From NCBI RefSeq assembly GCF_900186505.1, contig NZ_LT891967.1, positions 1-64,000 of the forward strand: a stretch of 64,000 bases of DNA. The letters are read 5' to 3'. Origin of the DNA: Enorma phocaeensis. Lineage in GTDB: Bacteria > Actinomycetota > Coriobacteriia > Coriobacteriales > Coriobacteriaceae. The position numbers and the translations under genes were made by a program. The notes under the pieces are model-generated. The model had not been told where the DNA came from and did not search any database. It worked only from the letters and a program-made list of their open reading frames with translations. Of the stretch, positions 55,712-63,580 are shown one piece after another (the first letter of the stretch is position 1; every line of letters starts with the position of its first letter).

Positions 55712-56466
55712 CCGGTGAACCTCCTTTCAAGGAAGCGAACGATCTTCTCGAAGCAGATGCCGATCACGCCGAGCAGGATGATGCCCAGAAGGACCGTCGC
55801 CATGTCGTAGTAACCACTTGCCTGCTGGATCATCATGCCCAGGCCGCGGTCGCCACCGACGATCTCGGACGCCATGAGCGTGGTGAGGGAGGTGGAGAGG
55901 CCCAGACGCGCTGCGACGAGGATGAACGGGGTCGTTGCCGGGATGGTGACCTTGAAGAAGATGTCCTTCTGCTTGGCGCCCAGCACGCGGGCAGCCTTGA
56001 TGAGCGTGGTGTCGACGCCCTTGACGCCCTGGTAGATGGTGACCACCTGAACGAGGAAGGCAGCGATGAAGATGACCGCGATCTTGGACTCGTTACCGAT
56101 GCCGAGCCATGCGATGAGCAGGAACACGTAGGCCAGCGGCGGGATGTTGCGGACGAACTGGATCCACGGCTCGACGATGTGGCGGATCGGGTCGTACCAG
56201 GCCATGAGGAACGCGACCGGAATCGAGGTCACGAACGCGAGGCCGAAGCCGATGAGCACGCGCGACAGCGATGCGAAGATGTGCTCGAATAGGCGTCCGC
56301 TCTCGATCTGGCTCATCATGGCGTCGAACACCTCGGCGGGTGGGGCGAACACCGCGGGCATCTGGCTGGATGCCGCCAGCCAGAGCACGATCGCGCAGGC
56401 GAACGAGATCAAAACCCAAACTACGTTGGGGATCTTCGCCCAGATTGGCACTTTCTTTTGATCCAT
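55687..56466 (-). CDS. ABC transporter permease, SsuC/TauC family
   Basis: The 259-aa membrane protein has about six helices and the EAA-type cytosolic loop (AARVLGAKQKDIFFKVTIPATTP in outline). It forms the channel of the SsuABC-like importer with the two downstream genes. AAGGAG nine bases before ATG 56466 fixes the start. It is the first gene of the operon, transcribed away from the LacI-family gene. Confidence 0.93.
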   Translation of the reverse strand: MDQKKVPIWAKIPNVVWVLISFACAIVLWLAASSQMPAVFAPPAEVFDAMMSQIESGRLFEHIFASLSRVLIGFGLAFVTSIPVAFLMAWYDPIRHIVEPWIQFVRNIPPLAYVFLLIAWLGIGNESKIAVIFIAAFLVQVVTIYQGVKGVDTTLIKAARVLGAKQKDIFFKVTIPATTPFILVAARLGLSTSLTTLMASEIVGGDRGLGMMIQQASGYYDMATVLLGIILLGVIGICFEKIVRFLERRFTGWQETMQQ

Positions 56467-56510
56467 CGTATGGGACTCCTTCCTCACGCGGTCCAAAGTC
56501 CTGAACTATC

Positions 56511-56526
56511 ACTTATACGTTTAAGT
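56511..56526. promoter_or_regulatory. LacI-family operator upstream of the ABC operon
   Basis: ACTTATACGTTTAAGT is a near-perfect palindrome with the central CG usual for LacI-family sites. It lies 44 bases before the permease start and matches the site at 56765. Confidence 0.75.
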
Positions 56527-56764
56527 AGTCATGCAGGACTCAGGTAATCAAAGTGTAAAGCGCGATTTGAAGAAATGTTGGGACAAACCGGTTACCGTTC
56601 ATCGCTAAAAACCTACCGTCCATGAGTGAACGAGCAGGTAACATGCCATGAAAATCATCATGAACACCCTGGTGCCATTCTGCGAACGGTACGGAATCAC
56701 GCGCGAGTGGTTGATTTCCATTCTGTTTCGCCGTCAGCGGTTTTTCGGCAAAATACTTCTTCTT
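56527..56764. other. Divergent promoter region between the two LacI-type sites
   Basis: This stretch separates the two operators and must hold promoters of both the ABC operon and the regulator. I see no certain -35/-10 pair. A 40-codon frame (56648-56770) runs through it without a good ribosome binding site. Confidence 0.4.
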
Positions 56765-56780
56765 ACTTAATCGTATAAGT
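56765..56780. promoter_or_regulatory. LacI-family operator upstream of the regulator gene
   Basis: ACTTAATCGTATAAGT is the reverse-strand counterpart of the site at 56511 with one base difference, 67 bases before the regulator start. Confidence 0.75.
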
Positions 56781-56847
56781 TATATGCTATGGGTGTATAT
56801 ACGGCATGCGAATGACTTTGCGCGGGAATGATCGGGAGGGGCTGGAG

Positions 56848-57936
56848 ATGGGCAAGCGCGTCACGTTGAAGGACATCGCGCAGGCAGCGAACGTGACCAC
56901 GGCTACGGTCTCCTATGTCATCAACGACACCCCCGGGCAGAAGATCGCGCCCGAGACCCGTAAACGTGTGCTGCGCGTTGCCCGCGACCTCCATTACATA
57001 CCCAGTAGCGCGGCACGTGCATTGAGGCGCAAACGTTCGGGATGCGTGGGCGTCGTTGCGAAGAAGAACCTTGCGGTCCCTCGCTTCAGCCAGACGATTC
57101 AAGGAATCCAAAGCGAGCTTGAGCGCAATGGCCTCATGGTTTTGCTGTGCACCAACAAGATGAAGGACAACGGCCTGTCCGATTATCTTCTCGCGTATTA
57201 CGAGGGCAGGGTCGACGGGGTCATTTTCCTCGGTAAGGATAACGTGGGCCCTGATGATGCGAGCGTCGAGCGGATCGGGAGCGACGGGGTTCCGTTCGTG
57301 ACGTTCGATTGCCAGCAGTCCTCCGATGCCTTCAGCTCCGTTGACTTCGATTACCGCGGGGGTGCGCGGCTGCTTGCAGACCGCGTGATCGAGCGCTGCC
57401 CGCGCCGGGTGCTCTACGTAAAGCCGCAGATGGCGACCGCGCAGGAAGAGCAGCGCGGGGCGGGCCTGCACGATGTCCTGGACGCTCATCCGCATATCGA
57501 GCTCATCGAGGTCGAAGTCCCCATCACGCTCGGGAACCTCGACACCTGGGATCTTAGGTACTCTGTCGGCATCACCGATGAGGGAGAAGAGCTCACCAGC
57601 GCGTTCATGGAAACGATTCTGCATGCCAGTGAGCCGCTCGAGGCCGGTGACGCCGTCATTGCGAGCTGGTCGGGTTGGACCGAACCCATCAGGCAGCTCT
57701 ATCGATACCGCGGCATCATCACGGCGGAGCTTGCGAACAACGGCGAGAGCCATTTCCATCCCGACTTCTATACGCGCATGCCCAATTTCGATGCGGGCGT
57801 CGCTTGCGCCGACGAGCTGCTCTCGCGCTTGGATGGGAAGCCGGTGTCGGCGCGGCTGCTGCGCCTGACCAATATCGTGAGCCCTCCTGCGCTGCACGGC
57901 GGATACCCGCAGCCTGCTGAGGCGGGAATCGCATGA
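56848..57936 (+). CDS. LacI family transcriptional regulator
   Basis: The 362-aa protein has the LacI helix-turn-helix (VTLKDIAQAANVTTATVSYVIN in outline) and hinge helix (SSAARALRRKRSG), then a periplasmic-binding-like effector domain with a final segment LTNIVSPPALHGG. It is unusually divergent in the effector domain. GGGAGGGG six bases before ATG 56848 fixes the start. The two identical-type palindromes at 56511 and 56765 indicate that it represses itself and the divergent ABC operon, and perhaps the following sugar-phosphate genes. A carbohydrate or sugar-acid effector is expected. Confidence 0.9.
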   Translation: MGKRVTLKDIAQAANVTTATVSYVINDTPGQKIAPETRKRVLRVARDLHYIPSSAARALRRKRSGCVGVVAKKNLAVPRFSQTIQGIQSELERNGLMVLLCTNKMKDNGLSDYLLAYYEGRVDGVIFLGKDNVGPDDASVERIGSDGVPFVTFDCQQSSDAFSSVDFDYRGGARLLADRVIERCPRRVLYVKPQMATAQEEQRGAGLHDVLDAHPHIELIEVEVPITLGNLDTWDLRYSVGITDEGEELTSAFMETILHASEPLEAGDAVIASWSGWTEPIRQLYRYRGIITAELANNGESHFHPDFYTRMPNFDAGVACADELLSRLDGKPVSARLLRLTNIVSPPALHGGYPQPAEAGIA

Positions 57937-57993
57937 TGATCTACAACGGTGGTAATCCCCATGGGGGAAGCATTTAGGCAGAGGTGATGGAAC

Positions 57994-59166
57994 ATGACAA
58001 CGAGAGGGGACAACCTGCTGGTCATCCACGGGGGAGGTCCGACGGCGGTTATCAACGCATCGCTGTACGGGGCTGTACGAGCCGCGCTCGATGCGCCTGG
58101 TGTCGGCGCCGTGCTCGGCGCTCGAGGCGGTGTCGCGGGGCTTGCCTCCGGGGATTTCGTTGACTTCCGCTCGGTGCCTGAGAGCGATCTCGCCCTGCTG
58201 CCCTCTACGCCGTCCTCCGCGATAGGGACGGGCCGCGACGCAGTAGACGAGGAAGGCTACCGCCGCCTTGCTGAAGCGGTGGGGCGCCACGGGATCCGCT
58301 GGGTTCTTATGACGGGCGGCAACGGGTCTATGGACACGTGCGGCAAGATCTACCATGCCTGCTGCGAGGCGGGTCTCGAAGTCGGTGTCATGGGCATTCC
58401 CAAGACAATGGACAACGACATCGCCGTGACGGACCATGCGCCCGGGTTCGGCAGCGCTGCGCGCTTCGTAGCCCAGGCAACTTCGGAGGTCTGCTGCGAC
58501 GTGAAGGGCCTACCCATCCATATCGTCGTCCTCGAGGTCATGGGTCGCTCTGCGGGCTGGGTCGCCGCATCGTCGTCTCTCGCATCGGATGCGGGTATCC
58601 CCGGCCCCGATTTGATCTACCTGCCCGAGCGCGATTTTAACGAGGATGAATTCCTGGCCGACGTGCAGAAGCTCATCGACGAGAAGCGCTCCGGCGTCGT
58701 CGTCGTGAGCGAGGGGCTTCACTATGCGGATGGAACCCCCATCGTCGAGCCGGTTATGACGGTCGGCCGCGCTACATACTTCGGCGACGTCTCCGCTCAT
58801 TTGTCAAACCTCATCATCAAGAGGCTCGGCTACAAATCCCGCTCCGAGAAGCCCGGGCTGGTGGGCCGCGCCTCCATCGCCTATCAAAGCTCGGTCGACC
58901 GCGACGAGGCGATTCGCGCGGGACGCGAGGCGGTGCTCGCCGCGCTCGAGGGCGACTCCGGCAAGATGATCGGCTTCGAGCGTGAGGATGGCCCCGATTA
59001 CGCCGTCCGCTGCGTGCGCATCCCGATCGAGCAGGTCATGCTCGACGAGCAGCATGTTCCCGATCGGTTCATCAACGAGCGGGGCAACGGCGTCACCGAG
59101 GAGTTCCGCGCCTGGTGCCGCCCGCTCATAGGCGAGCCCCTGCCGCGCCTCGTGAGCTTTGCATGA
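57994..59166 (+). CDS. 6-phosphofructokinase family enzyme
   Basis: The 390-aa protein belongs to the PfkA superfamily (TGRDAV; MTGGNGSMDTC near 108; GIPKTMDND near 135; EVMGRSAGWVAA; SEGLHYADG). The phosphoryl-donor markers are mixed: glycine at 111 (GGNGS) fits ATP-dependent enzymes, whereas lysine 137 (PKTMDND) is the mark of PPi-dependent ones. The acceptor could be fructose-6-P or another ketose phosphate such as tagatose-6-P or sedoheptulose-7-P. It lies 57 bases after the LacI gene and before a TIM-family gene. GAGGTG precedes ATG 57994. Confidence 0.88.
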   Translation: MTTRGDNLLVIHGGGPTAVINASLYGAVRAALDAPGVGAVLGARGGVAGLASGDFVDFRSVPESDLALLPSTPSSAIGTGRDAVDEEGYRRLAEAVGRHGIRWVLMTGGNGSMDTCGKIYHACCEAGLEVGVMGIPKTMDNDIAVTDHAPGFGSAARFVAQATSEVCCDVKGLPIHIVVLEVMGRSAGWVAASSSLASDAGIPGPDLIYLPERDFNEDEFLADVQKLIDEKRSGVVVVSEGLHYADGTPIVEPVMTVGRATYFGDVSAHLSNLIIKRLGYKSRSEKPGLVGRASIAYQSSVDRDEAIRAGREAVLAALEGDSGKMIGFEREDGPDYAVRCVRIPIEQVMLDEQHVPDRFINERGNGVTEEFRAWCRPLIGEPLPRLVSFA

Positions 59167-59255
59167 GGTGCTGCGCTTTAAAGAATCATCCATTCCCGAC
59201 CGCCTGATCGCGGCAACTGGGTACGGCTCTAGGTAACCAAGAAGGAGCGAAACAC

Positions 59256-60098
59256 ATGAAACGGATCTACCTGAACCTCAAGCGCTTCGACGTGACGCCG
59301 GAATTCGGAGGCGTGAACCGCCTCGCCGATCCGCGCGCATGGGGCGCAGCCGTCGTCGACGCGTTGCAGGATGGCGTGACCGAGCTCTCAGACCGGGCGC
59401 ACTTCGCGGCGTTTCTGCCCGAGGCGCATCTGATCTCGGCTACCGGCGCGCTCAAGGAGGGTTCGGCGCTGCACGTGGGGTGCCAGGGCATCCACCGCGC
59501 AACCACAGCTCCCGGCGGGAACTTCGGTGCCTTCACGAGCCTACGTCCTGCTTCCGCCATGGTTCAGCTCGGTGTGGACAGCGTGCTCATCGGCCACTGC
59601 GAGGAGCGCAACGCGCTGCGCGAGGTTATGGCCGCGGTGGGCGTCGAGGGCACGGATGCCGCGCCTGCGGTCGACCGCTTGCTCAACGAGGAGCTCAAGC
59701 GTGCGGTGGATGCCGGTCTCGACGTGCTCTTCTGCATCGGGGAGCGCGAGGAGGAAGCGGACGCCTGGCACGAGGTGATCGCCGCCCAGATCGAGCGCGG
59801 CCTCGCGGATGTCGACACGTCCAAGGTGGCGCTCGCTTATGAGCCGGTGTGGAGCATCGGGCCGGGCAAGACGCCCGCCGGGAAGGAGCACATCACCCGC
59901 GTGGCAGAGCTCGCCAAGGAGCGCTCGGGCGGTCTGCCTGTCGTGTACGGCGGCGGCCTCAAGAGCGATAACGCCGAGATGCTCGCCAGCATCGACGCTA
60001 TCGACGGCGGCCTCATCGCGCTCACGCGTTTCACGGGTGAGATCGGCTTCTATCCCGAGGAGTACTTCGAGATCGTCCGCCTTTACCTGGGCGTATAG
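59256..60098 (+). CDS. Divergent triose-phosphate isomerase family protein
   Basis: The 280-aa barrel keeps the TIM active-site residues: Lys in LNLKRF near 9, His in LIGHCEER and Glu in AYEPVWSIGPGKTP; the phosphate loop VVYGGGLKSDN follows. The usual NWKMN and GHSERR are changed, which is typical of TIM paralogues acting on other three- or four-carbon ketose phosphates. It may be a true triose-phosphate isomerase or an isomerase dedicated to the pathway of this locus. AAGAAGGAG precedes ATG 59256. Confidence 0.82.
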   Translation: MKRIYLNLKRFDVTPEFGGVNRLADPRAWGAAVVDALQDGVTELSDRAHFAAFLPEAHLISATGALKEGSALHVGCQGIHRATTAPGGNFGAFTSLRPASAMVQLGVDSVLIGHCEERNALREVMAAVGVEGTDAAPAVDRLLNEELKRAVDAGLDVLFCIGEREEEADAWHEVIAAQIERGLADVDTSKVALAYEPVWSIGPGKTPAGKEHITRVAELAKERSGGLPVVYGGGLKSDNAEMLASIDAIDGGLIALTRFTGEIGFYPEEYFEIVRLYLGV

Positions 60099-60161
60099 AT
60101 CGCTTGCCGCGACGGCCGGCAGCACGGTTGGCATCAATCGGTTTGACAGAAAGGAACCGCA

Positions 60162-61658
60162 ATGCATCTTGATTTCGAGTGGGGTACCGGCATGATGGGA
60201 GCCGAGCTCCCCGATACGACCGACGTCTTCGTCACCGGTGAGACGGTTAAGGACCCCGAGTGCCTTCCCCAGGATTGGGACAGCCTGTACAACGCGACGC
60301 TCGAGAGCATCCGCAACCCCATCGGCATGGATCCGCTCGCCTCCTATGCCGGGCCGGGCAAGAAGGTCGTCATCGTCATCCCCGACATCGTGAAGGGCGG
60401 TACGCAGCCCACCGCGCACCGCAAGGTCGCTATCCGTGCCTGCCTCGATGAGCTCTTCGCCAACGGCGTGAAGCATGATGACGTGCTGCTGCTCTTCTCA
60501 AACGGCTTGCATCCGCGCACCTCGACCGCCGAGGCCAAGCAGATCTTGGGGCTTGACCTCTACAACGAGTTCGAGGGCACCGGCCAGATCACGAGCCATG
60601 ATTCCGAGGATTACGACCATCTCGTCGACCTGGGCTTCACAGCCGCCGGCGATCACGTGATCATGAACAAGTACGTCTACGACGCCGATATCGCCATTCT
60701 CATCGGCCACACGCAGGGTAACCCCTACGGCGGCTACTCGGGTGGATACAAGCACTGCGCCACGGGCATCACCCACTGGCGTTCCATCAGCGCGCACCAT
60801 GTGCCGCGCGTTATGAGCCGTCCCGACTTCGTACCTGTCTCCACCTCATCGCTCATGCGCGACAAGTTCGACCAGCAGGGCATGTTCATGGAAGAGAAGA
60901 TGGGCAAGAAGTTCTTCTGCGTGGACGCGGTGCTCGACACGTGGAGCCGCCAGATCGCCATCTTCTCCGGCTATGCGGCCGAGATGCAGCCCATTTCCTG
61001 GGAGGTCGCGGACAAGCGCACCTACGTGCATTGGGCCGAGAAGAAGTACGACATCGTGGTCATGGGTATGCCCACGAACTTCCACTACGGCGACGGCATG
61101 GGCACGAACCCCATCCAGATGATGCAAGCCGTCTCCGCCCAGGTCATCCGTCACAAGCGCATCCTTTCCGATCATTGCGTCTTCGTCATCGCGAGCTACT
61201 GCAACGGGTGGTTCCACGACGAGCGCTGGCCGTACCTGCGCGAGCAGTGGGAGCTGTGGCAGTCCGACAAGATGAACACGCTTGACGATATGATCGAGTA
61301 CGGCGAGTACTTTGCCACCAACGAGGAGTACATCCGCAAGTACCGCTTCGCCCACGCGTTCCACCCCTTCCACGGCTTCAGCATGATGACCTGCGGTAAT
61401 CTTGCCGAGAAGTATCTCTCCGCCACCTACATCGTGGGCGCGCAGAAGCCTGGCATCGCTCGCACCATGGGCCTCAAGACCCGCCCGACGTTCGAGGAGG
61501 CCATCGCCGACGCCACGCGCAAGTACACCGACGGCAACCCCAACATCTTGGCGCTGCCGCATGCGTACAACCGCGCCGTGCCGCACCTGTGCATGAAGGA
61601 CCCGTCGCAGAACAGCACGTTCATGGATGACGCCCCGGCGCATCCCTGCGGCTGCTAG
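60162..61658 (+). CDS. LarA-family nickel-pincer racemase/epimerase
   Basis: The 498-aa protein is a LarA homologue. Expected cofactor and catalytic residues are in place: His 117 (GLHPRTS), His 146 (SHDSE), His 183 (GHTQG), the cofactor-anchoring Lys 197 (GGYSGGYK) and His 213 (ISAHH), the last two 16 residues apart as in lactate racemase. It is longer than the about 425-residue LarA. The enzymes invert C2 of 2-hydroxy acids, and homologues act on malate, gluconate and others. Placement between TIM- and PGI-family genes points to a sugar or sugar-acid substrate. AAAGGA precedes ATG 60162 and a terminator follows. Confidence 0.85.
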   Translation: MHLDFEWGTGMMGAELPDTTDVFVTGETVKDPECLPQDWDSLYNATLESIRNPIGMDPLASYAGPGKKVVIVIPDIVKGGTQPTAHRKVAIRACLDELFANGVKHDDVLLLFSNGLHPRTSTAEAKQILGLDLYNEFEGTGQITSHDSEDYDHLVDLGFTAAGDHVIMNKYVYDADIAILIGHTQGNPYGGYSGGYKHCATGITHWRSISAHHVPRVMSRPDFVPVSTSSLMRDKFDQQGMFMEEKMGKKFFCVDAVLDTWSRQIAIFSGYAAEMQPISWEVADKRTYVHWAEKKYDIVVMGMPTNFHYGDGMGTNPIQMMQAVSAQVIRHKRILSDHCVFVIASYCNGWFHDERWPYLREQWELWQSDKMNTLDDMIEYGEYFATNEEYIRKYRFAHAFHPFHGFSMMTCGNLAEKYLSATYIVGAQKPGIARTMGLKTRPTFEEAIADATRKYTDGNPNILALPHAYNRAVPHLCMKDPSQNSTFMDDAPAHPCGC

Positions 61659-61667
61659 CCATCTGAC

Positions 61668-61716
61668 CGAGGCTGTCCGGGCCGGTCATCCACCGTACCT
61701 GGACAGCCTCGTTTCT
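61668..61716 (+). terminator. Rho-independent terminator after the larA homologue
   Basis: CGAGGCTGTCC pairs perfectly with GGACAGCCTCG across a 22-base loop, followed by TTTCT. Confidence 0.8.
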
Positions 61717-61782
61717 GGGGCCGCCACATGGCCCTCGTCCTGGCGGCGTTGGCCTTCCTGGAAACATCGTCAGCGTTGCAAG

Positions 61783-61854
61783 AGAGCCCGGACGCGGCCG
61801 ACGCGCATCGTGCGCAGCGGCTGCGTGCCGGTGTGCGGGCAGCGTCCGGGCTCT
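61783..61854 (+). ncRNA. Three-way-junction-like leader RNA of the PGI-family gene
   Basis: A perfect 13-bp closing stem (61783-61795 with 61842-61854) encloses two smaller hairpins: one with GCCG/CGGC and GCGCA-TCG-TGCGC (61797-61821), one with TGCC/GGCA (61826-61841). No T tract follows and the coding start is 24 bases downstream. A cis-regulatory RNA is possible; no known riboswitch core is recognised. Confidence 0.45.
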
Positions 61855-61878
61855 TACTAGTTCGATGGGAGCTGACTC

Positions 61879-63141
61879 ATGCTCGATCTAAACACCACGT
61901 ACGCCGAGAAATTCGTCGCCAAAGACGAACTCGAGGCGTACGCCGCCGCTCATGCCGCCGTGCTCGAGCGCTGCCAAGCCGGCGAGGAGCGCTATGCCGA
62001 CTCGCAGGGATGGCTCGACGTGGATGAATGGGCGGGGGAGGAGATCCTCTCGCGCACCGAGCGCCTCGCCGAGAAGATCCGCGCTATCGCGGACACCTTC
62101 GTCATCATCGGCGTTGGGGGTTCGAACAACTCCGCCCGTGCGGTCATCAAGGCGCTGGCGCCAAAGAGCGCGCGAATCGTGTACGCGGGCAACACCCTAT
62201 CTGCTTATGAGCTCAACCGCGTCATCGGCGAGCTCGAAGGCCATGACGTGGTAATCGACTGCATCGCCAAGAACTTCGAGACGCTCGAGCCCGGCTCGTC
62301 CTTCAGGCTGCTGCGCCAGTACCTGGTTGATCGCTATGGCGTCGAGGAGGCGGCGCGGCGTATCGTGTGCACGGGCACCATCGGCTCGCCTCTGGATGAC
62401 CTCTGCCAGGCAGAGGGCTATACGTTCGTGCCGTTCGCGACCAACGTGGGCGGTCGCTACACCGCCCTCACCGAGGTTCACCTGCTGCCGCTCGCCGTCG
62501 CGGGTGCCGATATCCGCGCGCTTGCTGCAGGCGCCAAGGAGATGCAGGGTATCTGCCGCGGCGTCACGGGCGTTTCCAATTCCGCCTGGCGCTATGCGTG
62601 CATGCGCAACATCCTGTGGGATCGTGGTTACCGGGTGGAGCTGCTCGGTTTCTTCGAGCCACGGTTCCGCTGGTTCTCGAAATGGTGGGAGCAGCTCTTC
62701 GCTGAGAGCGAGGGCAAGGACGGGCGCGGCATCTTCCCGTCCTCGCTCGAGTGCTCCGAGGAGATGCACTCGCTCGGCCAATATGCTCAGGATGGTACCC
62801 ACCAGCTTTTCGAGACCTTCATCGATCTGTTGAATCCCGGCGAGGGGGATAGCTTGGTGCTCGGCGGCACCGATGTCGCGGACGCCTTTGATTACCTCGA
62901 CGGAAAGGATTTCTGGGACATCAACAAGGCGAGCTTCGCGGCGACGCGCGCCGCGCACGCTGAGGTACTTCCTGTGATGACGCTCGAGTTGGGGCAACTC
63001 GATGCCGAACATATGGGTATGATGTTCTATTGGTTCGCGTTCGCCTGCTACCTTTCGGGCGAACTGCTGGGCGTCAATCCCTTTGACCAGCCCGGCGTAG
63101 AGGCATATAAGCGCCTGATGTTCAAGGCTCTGGGAAAGTAG
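61879..63141 (+). CDS. Divergent phosphoglucose isomerase family protein
   Basis: The 420-aa protein has the PGI/SIS fold: IIGVGGSNNSARAV, FATNVGGRYTALTEVHLLPLAVAG in outline, ECSEEMHSLGQYAQDG and a C-terminal GVEAYKRLMF with the conserved lysine. In PGI the sugar-phosphate is held by a Ser/Thr loop (SKTxTT or SKSGTT); here it reads AKNFET at 130-135, losing most hydroxyl ligands and placing a glutamate there. It may therefore act on a different substrate than glucose-6-P. The start ATG 61879 follows a GGGAG-type site. A structured leader precedes it and an EIIB gene follows by 16 bases. Confidence 0.85.
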   Translation: MLDLNTTYAEKFVAKDELEAYAAAHAAVLERCQAGEERYADSQGWLDVDEWAGEEILSRTERLAEKIRAIADTFVIIGVGGSNNSARAVIKALAPKSARIVYAGNTLSAYELNRVIGELEGHDVVIDCIAKNFETLEPGSSFRLLRQYLVDRYGVEEAARRIVCTGTIGSPLDDLCQAEGYTFVPFATNVGGRYTALTEVHLLPLAVAGADIRALAAGAKEMQGICRGVTGVSNSAWRYACMRNILWDRGYRVELLGFFEPRFRWFSKWWEQLFAESEGKDGRGIFPSSLECSEEMHSLGQYAQDGTHQLFETFIDLLNPGEGDSLVLGGTDVADAFDYLDGKDFWDINKASFAATRAAHAEVLPVMTLELGQLDAEHMGMMFYWFAFACYLSGELLGVNPFDQPGVEAYKRLMFKALGK

Positions 63142-63157
63142 AAAGAGGGACCCGTAT

Positions 63158-63457
63158 ATGAAGAACGTTAAGTTGCTGTGCGCTGCCGGCACGTCGACCA
63201 CCGTGCTCGCAGGCAAGGTTCAGGAAGCTGCTGACCGTCTCGGACTCGAGATGAAGGTCTCCGCCGCAGCGCTCACCTCGCTCGAGGAGGCTGCCAAGGA
63301 CGCGGATCTGCTGCTGCTCACCCCGCAGGTCGAGTTCAAACTCGATGTGGTCAAGATGAGCTGCCCCGACAAGAAGATCGCAGTGCTTCCTGCTGAAGCG
63401 TTCGCTTCCATGGACACCGAGGCGATCATCGCCCAGATCAACCGCGAGCTCGCGTAG
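63158..63457 (+). CDS. PTS system lactose/cellobiose-type EIIB component, orphan
   Basis: The 99-aa protein has the EIIB phosphorylation cysteine at residue 8 (LLCAAGTSTTVLAGK) and the rest of the IIB fold. It would relay phosphate from EIIA to an incoming sugar at EIIC, but neither EIIA nor EIIC is next to it. It lies in an operon with the PGI-family gene and may serve a distant permease or have a regulatory role. GAGGG precedes ATG 63158. Confidence 0.9.
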   Translation: MKNVKLLCAAGTSTTVLAGKVQEAADRLGLEMKVSAAALTSLEEAAKDADLLLLTPQVEFKLDVVKMSCPDKKIAVLPAEAFASMDTEAIIAQINRELA

Positions 63458-63480
63458 AAGGAGTTCTGGCTGGTATGCCG

Positions 63481-63509
63481 CGGGGGCGCCGGATGGTGCC
63501 CCCGTTTTC
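63481..63509 (+). terminator. Rho-independent terminator after EIIB
   Basis: CGGGGGCGCC pairs with GGTGCCCCCG around GGAT, then TTTT. Confidence 0.88.
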
Positions 63510-63580
63510 GTATTCATCTCCACCAGGGATCATGTGGGACGCGCTTTGCAGCGGGTCGAATGTGGAAAGGGGCGCGCATC

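Noticed and set aside
53735..55810. 691-codon frame antisense to the ABC operon
   Set aside because: The translation is Gly/Leu/Val/Asp-rich without motifs, opposite three clear transporter genes.
56648..56770. 40-codon ORF in the divergent promoter region
   Set aside because: It has no good ribosome binding site and its end coincides with a LacI operator; more likely chance.
56767..58437. 556-codon frame antisense to the LacI and PFK genes
   Set aside because: Same GC-bias shadow; both forward genes are recognised families.
61728..62027. Frame with a signal-peptide-like start before the PGI-family gene
   Set aside because: It runs through the structured leader and into the PGI-family gene in another frame, with no site and no motif.
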